A stretch of DNA of 64,000 nucleotides, taken from contig NC_030381.2 in the NCBI RefSeq assembly GCF_001625215.2, positions 43,894,689 to 43,958,688 of the forward strand, given 5' to 3'. The notes under the pieces are model-generated. The model was not told the DNA's origin. It ran no database searches and saw only the letters and a program-made list of their open reading frames with translations. The position numbers were made by a program, and so were the translations under genes. This document shows, in pieces, positions 1 to 11,395 of this stretch; the stretch's first letter is position 1, and every line of letters begins with the position of its first letter. Source of the DNA: Daucus carota subsp. sativus. Taxonomy: Eukaryota; Streptophyta; Magnoliopsida; Apiales; Apiaceae.

Positions 1-223
1 AATTATTTGTTGCAACATATATCAATCGAAGAAGTAACGTGCAGGGAGAAAGTATGTATAGAGTGGATGAAGAACCAGAGTTCTGCAGACTGCAGTTGTT
101 TTTTATGGCACATACTTCATCCAATTGCTTATGTATCGTAATATGTACGTGTATATTATCACAATCAACATTCAATCTCTAGCGATTTAATTTAAGCTTC
201 AAGATCTGTACGGAGGATATTTT

Positions 224-508
224 CTAGAAGCGAAAAAAATCAATTGATTTGGAGAACCAATACCTAAATTTGTGGCCAAGTTTTAGATTAAGCTTTAGAA
301 TCTCCTCCTTGATGATAATTGGAACCTCAAGGTCAACCATTTCAGACACAGTGCCATCACGGAACAGATTAACCAAATGGACTTTTAGGCACTTTGTGTG
401 GGATGCTGACATAATTTCATGCTGAGTTTCACACGGAGAAAGGCTAGCCAAGGTTACTTGGGAAAAAAAGTCGTATAGGTGTATCATGTTGACTGTCTCT
501 TTTATATT
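224..508 (-). other. Unidentified open frame fused to the AFB pseudogene
   Basis: An open minus-strand frame runs on from the last recognisable AFB residues (AFVGDSD) into about 95 residues with no resemblance to the expected TIR1/AFB C-terminus. The stretch looks protein-like, with balanced composition and motifs such as NLFRDGTVSEMVDLEVP, and ends at a stop near 224. I do not recognise the family. It may be a captured exon from another gene joined at a rearrangement breakpoint near 508, or chance. The first 223 bases hold nothing I can name. Confidence 0.25.
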
Positions 509-2038
509 GTCACTATCTCCAACAAAAGCAAATGACAATGTTTGCACCAATTTTTCATAGGGTTAAATATCAAAGTGGTCACTGAAGTGGAGGTCATATA
601 TCACTTTTCTCACTAATCTTATCGGGGTCTCATTTCAGTCATTAAAGTCACAATAAATATCAATTAAGTGCCTCCAAATTTTAGTTTAAGGAGTAAAAAT
701 ATTATTTATAGAGTTTGACACATTATTTTTGAATACTACTACAACCAAGTAAAAGGTTATGACTTCTACTATTTATGATAATATATTTAGATTTTTTAAA
801 TTTTATTTACTATTTACTTTTTATTATATTAATACATTTTTTTGTTTTAATTAAAAATAAATACTAAACAAAATTGATAAAATCCGAATATATTATCATA
901 AATACTAGAAGTCATAACCTTTTAATTGGTTGTGGTAGTATTCGGAAATAATGTGTCAAACTCTCTAAATAATATTTTTACTCTTTGAACTGAAATTTGG
1001 AGGTACTTGATTTATATTTATTGTGACTTTAATGATTGAAATGAGACCCCGATAAAATTAGTGAGCAAAGTGATATACGACCTCCACTTCAGTGACCAAT
1101 TTGATATTTAACCCATTTTCCATATTATCCAATATAACTGAAAGCCCTGTCAGTAAGTAAACCCTCATCCATTAGTTCTCTCCAGTAATATGGTCCGGAT
1201 GGTATTGCCCAGTCATACAAAGTTGGAATACTTCAAGATCTGTACAGTTACTCGACATGGATACCACAGCAGCATTAGTCATCTGCGGACAGAAATACAA
1301 AATAGACTGTAATTTCTTGCACCCACATCAGAAACAGTACCTTTGTTACCCTCTGCAGCATCTAAAGGGAATGCCCGAAGCTCTCAAAGATCCTTACAAG
1401 TAGCAGCCACTACATGTAATCCTTCATCACGTATAGAATCTAGTGCCTGTAGACACCAAAAATTCACTTCAGATTTAAAATTAAATGAACAGATCCAAAG
1501 ATAAAATAAAGATTGAAGATCTCAGTGCTTCAGCGGGTACCCAAAAATTATGTAGCTTATGGAAATTTCTTATGACTGGTTTAAGTTAGCTGCGGTGATA
1601 TTTGCATAGCTAAAGTCAAGCGAAGTGATGTTAGCACTTAGCACATAGTACACTGCAGGTAGATAATCTGGTACAATTTCTCTAAACCCAGAAAGGCAAA
1701 CTAATAATCTGCAAGCAGCAAAGGCACTTACAAGATCCGGCCCCTGGTCACAAGTATTTTCTGAGGGACTAAAGGAGCCTGTCCCCAAATGAGTCAATTG
1801 TAGGGCACGAATCATCACTCGGTAAAGCTGCTCTAGTGTAACAAATCTGTTCACTCTAAGTTTCTTCAAAGATGGTGACCTCGCCACCAAATTCTCCAAT
1901 GCATCAAAATTGATAGGGCATTTAACACAGTAAATAATCAGAGACTCAAGACAAGTTCCACTTTCGGGAAAACGAGAAATCCAGTCCGCCTTATCATATG
2001 TTACCTCTGCCTCAATTAGATGAAAAACTCGAAGTTGC
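509..2038 (-). pseudogene. AFB4/5-like auxin receptor (TIR1/AFB F-box LRR) pseudogene
   Basis: On the minus strand, 2038-1524 encodes LRR sequence typical of the AFB4/5 branch of TIR1/AFB auxin co-receptors, including [33 protein letters not shown] and [15 protein letters not shown]. An exon start at 2038 (CCTTAG before [12 protein letters not shown]) and an intron at about 1447-1523 fit the family. The next exon gives ALDSIRDEGLHVVAATCKDL, then an in-frame TGA at 1384-1386. Other lesions: a 1-base frameshift near 1590 (NLKPVIRN is read only after the shift), short deletions near 1325 and 1175, a TAA at 1125-1127, and a foldback transposon at 560-1114. Homology stops after AFVGDSD at 509, so the C-terminal LRRs are lost; no F-box exon was found upstream. 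Functional TIR1/AFB proteins are SCF subunits that bind auxin and Aux/IAA repressors; this copy cannot make one. Confidence 0.9.
560..1114. mobile_element. Foldback MULE-type MITE with 10-bp target duplication
   Basis: A 555-bp near-palindrome. The left end (GGGTTAAATATCAAAGTGG) and right end (GATATTTAACCC) are inverted repeats that continue inward for most of the length, leaving a short AT-rich centre near 810-865. It is flanked by ATTTTTCATA (550-559) and ATTTTCCATA (1115-1124), a 10-bp target duplication with one mismatch, as expected for Mutator-like elements. It has no coding capacity. It sits inside the AFB pseudogene. The element at 28188-28732 shares its terminal design. Confidence 0.85.
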
Positions 2039-2070
2039 CTAAGGCAAAACAACTCCATCAATAATAACAT

Positions 2071-2825
2071 ATTATAACAAATTCAACTTAAAAAACTTCC
2101 ACATCAATCAACCATTAGCATTTCATACCCTCACTAACAACATTATACTTAAACAAACATCACATATTACCAATTCAGTAGTTCACAATAATTACAAATC
2201 TAAATGCAAAATATTTTTCTCATACTAGTCTAAGCCACTAGAAATAATAACATAATACATCATACTACGCAAAAAGAATTAACAGATCTAAACAAAATTT
2301 TAATTTATAAACTAGCATGCACGTGGTAGCAAGGTCTGTCTAAATTACGGGAAAGTTAAACAAATGTATTAAGAACTAAAACATTGCATACGTATGTATT
2401 CAGCAGAAGACAAGAAAATACAAACTACACAAGCTCTTTCTAATTTTTGAAGCTTATTTAACAATGCAGTTGAAAACCCCGTGGTTTTTAACTTTCCAAA
2501 CTTAGCTCTTTGCTCTCTGTATTATACTGCCTTGACTTCTTATTCTTCCATGTGTATTCTTTATTCTTTTTTGGTGTTTCATTCTAAAAACCTTGAAAAG
2601 AATATGATCAACATGTTTGTAGTAGAAGCACCTGCATCTCTTATTAAATATAAGGGGCAGTATGAAAATCCCTAAGCCGACAGAAAAGCCATTTAATTCG
2701 GTAAAATGGAAATAAATACAATTAACATTATACCTATCTGCGAACTCAACACGCGGAGAAACCTGAAAAACTTCATCTCTCGCTACGAGTTTGAGAGAGA
2801 AATGAAGATTATTAAGTATCCCTCT
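2071..2825. other. AT-rich spacer without a supported gene
   Basis: Upstream (minus sense) of the AFB pseudogene, where an F-box exon would be expected. I see none. A minus-strand stretch around 2735-2800 (motif VFQVSPRVEFADR followed by a GT donor) looks exon-like but matches nothing I know. Confidence 0.3.
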
Positions 2826-2833
2826 CCCAAGTT

Positions 2834-3095
2834 CAGAGGCGGATCCTGATAGGGGCAAGAGGGGTCAGTCGACCCCGTTAAATGTTACATAATGTCGTGC
2901 AACGGTAAAAAATTACATAATCTGAATATTAAATTTTTTGCTTTCTATTTTATCACATAAATTATTAATGTTGTGAAACGGTAAAGAATTACATAATTGA
3001 ATATTAAAAAAAATTTCCTGTGTTTATTCAAGTTAATCATCGTTACAAAATATCGTATACGACCTCCCTTACTTTCGGAGCTGGATCCGGCACTG
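2834..3095. mobile_element. Small hAT-type MITE with 8-bp target duplication
   Basis: 262 bp bounded by CAGAGGCGGATCC and the inverted GGATCCGGCACTG (10 of 13 terminal bases agree). Direct copies of CCCAAGTT lie at 2826-2833 and 3096-3103. An 8-bp duplication and termini beginning CAG are hAT features. There is no open frame of note inside. Confidence 0.75.
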
Positions 3096-3160
3096 CCCAA
3101 GTTTGTATGGGACGTGTCTGTTTCTATACTCTGGCGCTATAGCTTACGCGCCTAATGCTA

Positions 3161-3340
3161 AAATGAATTTCTTGCCTTTTAAACTCTTAGAGTTGGATAA
3201 TTTGCATTTTAAACCCTTAAATTTTAATAATTGCCTTTTTAGGCATTTTAAAATGAATTTCTTGCATTTTAAACTCTCAGAAATTAGATAATTTACATTT
3301 TAAACCCTTAGATTTAAATAATTATCTTTTTAGACATATC
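3161..3340. repeat. Two-copy 90-bp tandem repeat
   Basis: Copies at 3161-3250 and 3251-3340 both start AAATGAATTTCTTGC and contain the TTTTAAAC..TTAGA.TT pattern with scattered substitutions. The repeat ends where the exon-like stretch at 3334 begins. Confidence 0.75.
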
Positions 3341-3523
3341 CAAGCTGTTGGAAAGGAGGTTGCGGCACGCTTCACAACAGATCCAGCTGGGGATGCTATT
3401 CTATACGAGCTTCTATTTTTGTTTTATGAAGGTCATTTGATGGACCATCCAGAGACTTTACCAGGAACAAACAAATTGACCAACACTCACTATCACAACT
3501 TCTATTTCAAGGATACTTGTTGA
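3334..3523 (+). other. Orphan exon-like open frame
   Basis: After a good acceptor (ATCTTTTTAG) the plus strand is open for 62 codons to a TGA at 3521, with a protein-like composition including GKEVAARFTTDPAGDAILYE and LPGTNKLTNTHYHNF. I do not recognise the family and see no partner exon upstream. It may be the last exon of a gene whose 5' part was lost, or a captured fragment. Confidence 0.3.
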
Positions 3524-5400
3524 AGAATTGACGGGTTTACACTTGTGATTGTCTGACTTTAGATGCAGTTGAGTGTTTACTCTTCTAAACATTTATTAAG
3601 CCCAGCTATGAGATTTTGTATCCACATATATATAAATTGCCACTGTAGACCTAAAAACTTAGAATTTGATTACACATATTTTTCCTTGCCTAAATATTAA
3701 TGAGTAGTCAATTCGTTAATGGTTTGGGGCAGGGACATTGTTCTGCTATTCAATCTCCCAACGCTTTATAATAGCTATTCTTGTATTTATCATAAATGTA
3801 ATAGCAGTAGCTGGTATGTAATAGCAGTAGCAAGCAGGTACTAATTCTAAGTGCAAGTAGTAGTTATTATTAGGCTAAACCACCTAAATATTATGTATGA
3901 AAATATCACGTATGATATGTGTCAATATTACCCTAATTATATTTAAAGTTATTTTTGAAAATTATGTAATAGCTAAATTGAATTATATATTATTTTTAAA
4001 TGAATTAAATTGTTTCGAATTAATGCTCCGATTAATCCGGCCGGATCGGACCGAAAGATTTTTTTCAAATAATTTATATATTTATAATTTTGATTTTTTT
4101 GAAGTAATAATATACAATTTTATTTTTAAGATAATTTTGTATAAAACATAATTTATTCAAAGTTTCATTTGAATATTTATTAAAACACATAATTTGGGCT
4201 TTATCCAAGCCTGATCGGGCAAGGCTTTTATCCGGATCGGGCCGCGCTTTTGTTCAGATCGGGTTTAAATCCGGATTTTTGCCGAATCAGACCGGGCCAC
4301 ATCGGATTTATGTAAAAAATATGTGTCCACATAAGATATCAAACTCACAATGTTTGGTCCAATATGAATGAGTATTGACAACAAATTATGATACTAGAAT
4401 ACAAATACCTAAGATTGAATTACAAGCATAATAAAGTACACTAAATATTTATACAAGGGATACAATAAAAAACTCAAATTATAATATTTATACAAAGAAA
4501 GCAAATTGATTTCTATAGACAACAAATTATGATACTAGAATATCACAAGCACTATAAAGCACGATAAAAATTTATACAAGCGATAATACAGAAAACTCAA
4601 GTTAATATTTGTACAAATAAAGCAAAATGTTTCTTTCAGCAAACATTCTATAATAATGATGTACCAAGGAAGTGATAGATACTATGCCATCCTTCACTGA
4701 AATTACAAATAAACGCAATAAAACTACCACAACATCATTACGAATGAATGTAAGATATTGTACCAGCTGCACTGCAATTGAGAAAGAACATGGGTTTTAC
4801 TGCAGTCATCATCTAATAGCAGGTGCATATAAAGATAAATGCTGTCACCGGGATCGTAATCATTTAAATTGATCATTTTCATTTAAAATAATTTGCCCTT
4901 TAAATTGAATACTTTCAGCTCCCTCCTCAGGTGAATCACCGAAGGTGATTCAGGATCAGATTGCATGTTGGGAAACATATTAGGAGCAGAATTATGGATC
5001 AAATATACAGGATTGTGATTATCTAAAAGTACAGGCTTTGTTTTTGCTCCCTTGTCCGAGTGGGTTTATATAGTGCCCCTCGTTGTTGATATGTGAAAAT
5101 CACTACTTTTGATTTGTGTATGTTTGTGTTTCCACTGAGTTTTGAGTTTTGGATGCATAGAGCGTTGGGGTTAGCCTGCAACTGCTGTGTCTGACCCCCA
5201 TCTGGATTAACCAGTGCGTTGGGATCAACAGCCAAATCAATCACGAAAACAAATGTAAAAATACGCTTTAAGATTGTTGTACAATCTGTGCAATAGATCA
5301 AAACTGTGGACGTATGTGCAAAGCATACAAAACCAGAAGAATGTAAGGAGACAGAAAATAAACGAAGGATAAAACAGATTGACGATTCGACGAACCAGAA
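3524..5400. other. AT-rich intergenic DNA
   Basis: Short degenerate repeats (for example two TGTAATAGCAGTAGC copies near 3797-3830) and a CCGGATCGG-rich relic at 4035-4310 that resembles an old transposon end. Minus-strand frames around 5040-5260 (motif DLAVDPNALVNPDGGQTQQL) look faintly coding but have no recognised family or complete structure. Confidence 0.3.
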
Positions 5401-5404
5401 CAAG

Positions 5405-5645
5405 ACTAAGAACTATCACCGACGCGGCTAGGGTTTTTGGATGCGAGAGGCTGTGTGCCCAGTGGAAAAATAAATTCAGCAAAACTAGTTCGTAATCCTT
5501 CGGGCCCAGATATTGCTGCATTCGTGTTCGCAGGTCGCACACGCGGAAAAGCCCGAGGCTTGCGAAGCCACGAAATTTGCCTCGAAATCTCACAATTTGC
5601 ACCCTCTTGCGCGCACGTAGGTGGTGGAGCATAACACACTAACAC
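5405..5645 (-). promoter_or_regulatory. CpG-rich island with a telo-box on the minus strand
   Basis: GC- and CpG-rich against an AT-rich background. On the minus strand it contains AAACCCTAG (complement of 5428-5436), the telo-box often found in 5' leaders and promoters of plant translation and housekeeping genes. It could be the promoter and leader of a lost or undetected minus-strand gene. No clear coding region follows. Confidence 0.25.
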
Positions 5646-5740
5646 AAGTTAAATACTACATAAGTGTTCTACTATATAAAGCCATTAAAGGCCCATATTC
5701 TTTTCTATGTAGGATACTAGCTTTCTTTTCCAATTTTCCA

Positions 5741-6016
5741 CTACCAAGGAAGCAACTTTGGATCATCATAACTCATCCATTCCTTAGTTGTTTTGAGTGA
5801 ATAAACATGCATTGGAAAGCTCTCTCGGAGGAGAACATAATCCAAGCATAACCCGCCACGAGCATGTAGCCGAGCCTCACTCAAATCAAATTGGTGCTCA
5901 AAATGACAAACTTCCAACAATAGTTTCCTGAAAGATGCATCTATTACTTCACGCAGGATTCGAGTTAGAGTTGGAGGCTGTACTGCGTATACTTCAGTGG
6001 TGGAAATGAGATCCAA
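5741..6016 (-). other. Unidentified minus-strand open frame, 91 codons
   Basis: The predicted product has ordinary composition (motifs AVQPPTLTRILREV and FEHQFDLSEARLHARGG) and ends at a stop at 5741. I do not recognise it. It has no matching splice partner and may be a gene fragment. Confidence 0.2.
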
Positions 6017-7509
6017 CGCCCCCTTTGATTCCTGGAACTATGGCATTGAGTTGCAGTGGCCGGCACCCCCTAGTGGAGATTCTCATTTCCGCGGCCATTG
6101 ACGGGTCATGATCAGAAATCTTGGCGCAGAAAGGAGTGGCAAGGTGTCAGTTTTCCGGCAGTCCTCAAAGTTTGTTGTGTGCTGTATCTTGGAAGAAGAT
6201 CTTGTTCGTTGCATGATGGTTTCTTGGTACCATGTGTATTAATCTTGGACTTTGTTTCCGTAGTTATGAATTTTGTGATGATTCACCTCATTGCATGAGA
6301 GTTTCCAATACAATAAGAGCTGAGGTGCTACTAATGTTGGTGCCTTCTTAATCGAAACATGTAGAAAAACTGAACGTTTTCATTATTATGGAGCTAATAT
6401 CTTTTTATATGTTTTGATTTGAAACATGTAAAAAAACAAAATCAACCATGAGAAATCATGGGTTCTATTATAAGAAATTGATATTAGCAAAAACAAAAAA
6501 AAATAAAAAAATCTTAGTAGATTTCCCAATACAAATGAAAGCGTCTCTTTGAGCGGTTAGCAGATACGCAACGCATTGTAATTAACTTCAAATTATGTGA
6601 CCATTTGTTTAATCTTATTTTTAAAAAATAAGGACTTATTTGTGGAGAAAAATACATAAAATTCATTTTTTTTTCTAAAAAAAGCTCTTACTTTTTGCCA
6701 CAATGAATATGAAACACTTTTTTTTGACATTTATATTTAAATTTTTTATAAAAATATACATTTAAAAATATAAACCCCTTATAAGCCCTTAATTATGTCC
6801 TACAGAGAAATGGCCCTTAGTGTCATGATTTTGACACTGAATGACCCAGTTGTCACTATCCAAAAAAAAAAGCCCACTCTGTCACTCTACAAAAGCACTT
6901 AGACTCGCGTTTAGTACTAATGGAGAAGACGTCACGCGCAGTGACGTTTTGCACTTTTGAAAAGACAAAAATGTAACACTAAGTTGCGTTTATAAAAAAA
7001 CTTATATAATCTTAACATCGTTAATATGGGATGAACCCACGTTTTATGTTTTGTAATTCAAAAGCAATGGTGTAATCGTTAACACTGTTAAGATTATATA
7101 AGTTTTGAATTATATGTTTAACCGGAGACGGTTAAACGATATGTTTTGAATTGTTTAACAGTCTCCGGTGTTTATTTACATGCTAACAAAAAGGCAAGAT
7201 TCTAACACTGAGAATCTTCTTCCAACTTGGTAGTTTCATTTCACAACCACTGACTTTTACTTGCATTTTAAGTTGCTGACAATCAAACTATCAAATGTAT
7301 GAGTATCAGATAGCATATATCTGTACATGGTCAGTCAATCTAACAGCATCGCACACATCATAATGAACAGACTCACCGGATCTACCAACATCTATCAATA
7401 CTCTATATCTCTACTTCATCATTTCATGCTTCTATAGATGAAAATCTAGGTGCTCAAACTGCCAGGTCTACATAGTCACTGGCGGTAGTGATAAAATCAA
7501 TAAATAAAA
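6017..7509. other. Intergenic region with two hairpins
   Basis: Noncoding. Two inverted repeats stand out downstream of the PP2C gene: a 16-bp stem, 7001-7016 with 7087-7102 (CTTATATAATCTTAAC), and a 17-bp stem with one mismatch, 7121-7137 with 7153-7169 (ACCGGAGACGGTTAAAC). They probably belong to an old MITE. Confidence 0.45.
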
Positions 7510-8840
7510 TTATGCAGCCTGTGTTGAAGTGGTCGCCCGTTTTCCTTCCATGGCATCTTTCTTTTTTAGACAGTTGGTGCACAGGATAGGACCTTCCAAG
7601 GGTTTGGCAGACAAGAAGATGGTCTCAGAGTTGTCAGAGTTACAATCACTTGATGGTTGATCCACTTGGCATATTGCGCATTTGGCAAGCCCAGAGTTTG
7701 GATCCAGATGGGAGTCTTTACCTAACCTGCAACAAAGAGACGAGCCGAATACCACACACCAAGGTAAGCAGAAATGCGACATTTGATTCAGCTGAAGTTA
7801 TAAAACATACCAGATTATAGAAGTGATCACAAGATACAGTAAAAATAACCGTCACCATATAAATGCCAATTACTATAAATGGCATAGGAAGCCATCTTAA
7901 GGAATCAATGTATGAACTAGATGAAAACTAGTAATGCTTCTAATTTTCGGTTTCTAAAATTCTTCACAATATAGTATCATTGTTAAAAATTATCCCTTCA
8001 TGTGTTTGTAACCATCAGAAGCTTATGCAGTGCTTTTCAGCAAGATGAGATAAGAATCATCAGGTCATCATCAATGACAATGTAGATTATCCACCACGTT
8101 GTAATCAAAGTGGGTACCCCTCTTCTCTTGGTTACAACCAAGAGGTTGGTGATTTAATCCATGGTGGAGGCATGGGTGTGTGTGTATTCAAATTTCTGTA
8201 ACTAACCATAACCACAGATTATGTAGAGTTATTGGTAGTCTAAGAATTTAACAATCTTTTTACTCATCCTAGTCCAATATACATGATATGTAAAAGTATA
8301 AATGTAACTTTACACAGGTAATCGCTGCTCCACAGCATTATTATGGATGTCAATAATCAGAATAAGGGAAAAATTAATATAGACCTAAATCAATCGTACT
8401 TCCCTAATCCTAAAACTGTCTCGTATCGAATCTTTCCATATAATTGAATAAAATTCCTAATTAGTAATAATAAATATATATAAATATCCTTCATGATTTT
8501 TGTGTTCTTAATCAACTGATTGCAAGTGCCGGCATAAGACAAAACTTACTGATTTCAGACTTCTAGGTGTTAGCCATCTTCTGATTAATAAACACCATGC
8601 TAACTCATGCCACTAACTATTGAATATCTTCGATGGGAATACTAAGCCAGATTAAAATCCGGCATTGGAAAGATCTAAAAAATTGCCCTTTATGGCTTTA
8701 CCCTCTTCCATTTCCCTGAATCTCCAACGCTGCAAGCCCTACGATTCCTCTAGTCCTAGTCCGCAACCCCAATGTTTGCCATTGTTGCCACAACCCGAAC
8801 TGGTTTGGCTTCGGCCAAAGACTTTTTCTCACGGTCGAGC

Positions 8841-8897
<57 letters not shown>

Positions 8898-11395
8898 GGC
8901 TCTTATGTGCAACTGCCATAGCCAAGAGGGTTTTAGGGTTCCTAAAGAAAGTTAAAAAGTTCACTGTTTCAGTTACAGCTATACTTAATCAATGGCGGCC
9001 CCCATAACTTAGAGAACAGAAATATTTTCCACCTTGTATCGTGTGATGCAGGACAGATCTATAAATAAAGGGTTATAGACAATTAACAATGAAGAACCGA
9101 TCTAGGGTTTAGTAAACTATACGTAAAAAATTCACTGCACCAAGGATTTCCTACTGCCAAGGAGATATACGCAACTAATATCACATCAAATAACATCAAT
9201 ATCCAGGTAATTAGAGTCTACCTTTGCAAGAGGGAGTTCTAGGGGTATTAAATACAGAAAACTTTACCTGTGATACAAGTAAATACAAAACTTCCAAGAT
9301 AATTACCAAAATAAAGATTCCTACAGAGAAAGTAGAATTATTTAGATCCTCAATACTAGAAAGTTATTACCATTTACATATACTATATATCTCCATATTT
9401 TAATCTTGATAACAAAGTATCTTCCATAATCTGCGTTTCCCATTGATTTGTGTATATTAGTATGTAGCTATTCCATTGAATGTCACTTTTGCAACTTGTT
9501 TGCTTGCAGCATTCTCAATAATTTAAATTTTGTCATTTAGATGTACTCTCGCTCAAGCCATAAGCAACTGAGGTGAAGAAGTGATGACGAATCACATATT
9601 TCTGAAGTGCGTAATAATAGGCTTTTATCGCAATCACCCAATATAATACCTCTGTGTATAGACACTACTGGAACATTCAAAAAGATTTTATTTAGTTATT
9701 TAATTTTATTTTATTTTGGGGTGGGGGTGGGTGGGTGGGTGGGATTTAGAAAAAGTATGATACAGTAACTGAAAATATCCCGTAGTACACTGCAACATGT
9801 AAACCACATTAATATTAAAATATAACTGAATATGTCTCGTAGTACACTGCTACAATGTAAACCACATTAGTATTAACATACCTCTCCGCCAACATTGCAG
9901 AACCCTCTTCAAACAACTCCTCCACTACCCCAACAGCTGAGAGATTGCTTGTTCCTTTATTTGTTAAGTTCTGGGATTTTTTCCTCAAAATAAATGAAGT
10001 AAGAGGACTTTGTCTTTTCCTAACTACTGGAGGTAATACAGGATGATCATAAGATAGAATATCAACCACCAGGCAGGTTGTATCATCTTTCAAACCTCTT
10101 GACCTGAGAGCCTCCTAGAAGTGTAAAGACAAAATAAGTAAGAATAACAAAAACTTAGGAAATATAGGAAGAATATTTAAGGATTAATGAGATTTTAACC
10201 TTCACAACCAGCTTCGCGGAAAGCTCCGCAGGTAGTCCCCGGCAAGCTTGCGCAGCCATATCAGATGACAGGGCATCCCAAATGCCATCAGATGCAATTA
10301 TAAGTCTTCCCCCAGCATTTGGAAGCTGAATCAAGTAATAAATTACCTAGATTCAACCTTACTATCTAGTATCTATAGACTGATTAAAAAAAACCAGAGT
10401 TTCATACTCACCTTCACTTGCTTGACATGAGGTACTGGGACAATAAACTCCCCCACGTCTGTGTCACCTATTGACCTGGAAAGACACAATCCACCAGGCC
10501 AGCAGCGGAGCGGACCAACCTACATAACTAAGTTTCAAGCTTCTGGTACATGGGTGAAAGAAAAATCATATGTCGCCTACCGGAAAACTATTACCTCATT
10601 TCCGCCAAAAACATTAAGTCGGCCTACTTCCCCTCCGCTTGCAGTGACTCGTTCCCTCTCTTCTACATTCTCTTCTAGCCTATGGTCAACTGTCAATACA
10701 ACTACACCACATTGTGCGTCCAATATGCATCTAGAATCTCCAACAGATGCAACGGTCACAGTCAACTCGTCAATCACCACAAATGTAACAGTCGTACCGG
10801 ATGTCTCTCCTATTATTTACAGGAAACAACAATGATAAAGAAATATCATACAAGTGAAAGAAATTCATATATAGATATCTTAACAATAAGGTATCAGACA
10901 ATCAGGTACAGACCTTTCTGCTGAAACTCAATGTCAGTCTTCACAAATCCAGCAACTAATGCCTGTGGTAGAGCTTGCAGCCACTCTTCTCTACTTAATC
11001 CCTGAGGGATGGCAGTCAATACATTGTTGAGCAAATTCTCCTTTGTATATACAGCAGCAGAGATACCATTATGCCCATCAAAAATCTACCAAAAAGAGCT
11101 CAGCATTTCAATTATTAGTGAAACAAAGTAGCTATCACAAAATCCCAAAAAATGAGCTTTTGAATAACCAGCCATAGAGTTTCTTTACCCCAAAAACCGA
11201 GAAGGGCTTCGACGAATTTTCTATATTCCTCTCGCATTTGAGCTCAATTAGAAAATAATCTTCCCCTTTCTTTGACATAGCAGCCTGCCCATACTTAATG
11301 GCGGGCTTATCAACACCTTCGTTCCTCAACTCACGACCAAGTAAAGTCCCGAGTGGAACAAGAGGTGGCCTGGTTTTCACTTCAGTCCGGCTCAT
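7510..11395 (-). CDS. Protein phosphatase 2C (PP2C), PP2C 12-like, 7 exons
   Basis: Exons 11395-11189, 11085-10914, 10809-10595, 10519-10412, 10325-10200, 10114-9882 and 7726-7510 join in phase to 425 aa, close to the length I recall for Arabidopsis PP2C 12-type proteins. PP2Cs are Mg/Mn-dependent Ser/Thr phosphatases. Metal-site motifs are present: KKGEDY (exon 1), FDGHNG (exon 2), VGDSRC and ERVTASGGEVGRL (exon 3), SRSIGD (exon 4), IIASDGIWDAL (exon 5), LKDDTTCLVVDIL (exon 6). The last exon encodes a tail with paired CxxC motifs (KCAIC and LCTNC), seen in this subgroup and probably metal-binding. No signal peptide or membrane segment is visible, so a cytosolic or nuclear protein is likely. 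The last intron (7727-9881) is unusually long and holds a 52-base G run and a G-quadruplex motif. The start fits the family N-terminus. It is divergent from the YlmG gene. Confidence 0.93.
8843..8894 (+). repeat. 52-base homopolymer G run in PP2C intron 6
   Basis: An uninterrupted run of G on the plus strand, so the PP2C pre-mRNA would carry poly-C. Such a length is rare in plant DNA and hard to sequence; length error or a gap-joining artefact is possible. Confidence 0.95.
9718..9743 (+). other. G-quadruplex motif in PP2C intron 6
   Basis: Six G-tracts of three to five bases separated by single T residues (GGGGTGGGGGTGGGTGGG and on). It satisfies the G3+N1-7 rule with single-base loops, so it should form a very stable quadruplex on the template strand of the PP2C gene. 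Confidence 0.8.

Noticed and set aside
8665..8964. Open frames on both strands with long Gly or Pro runs
   Set aside because: They are created by the poly-G run in a PP2C intron; no family resemblance.
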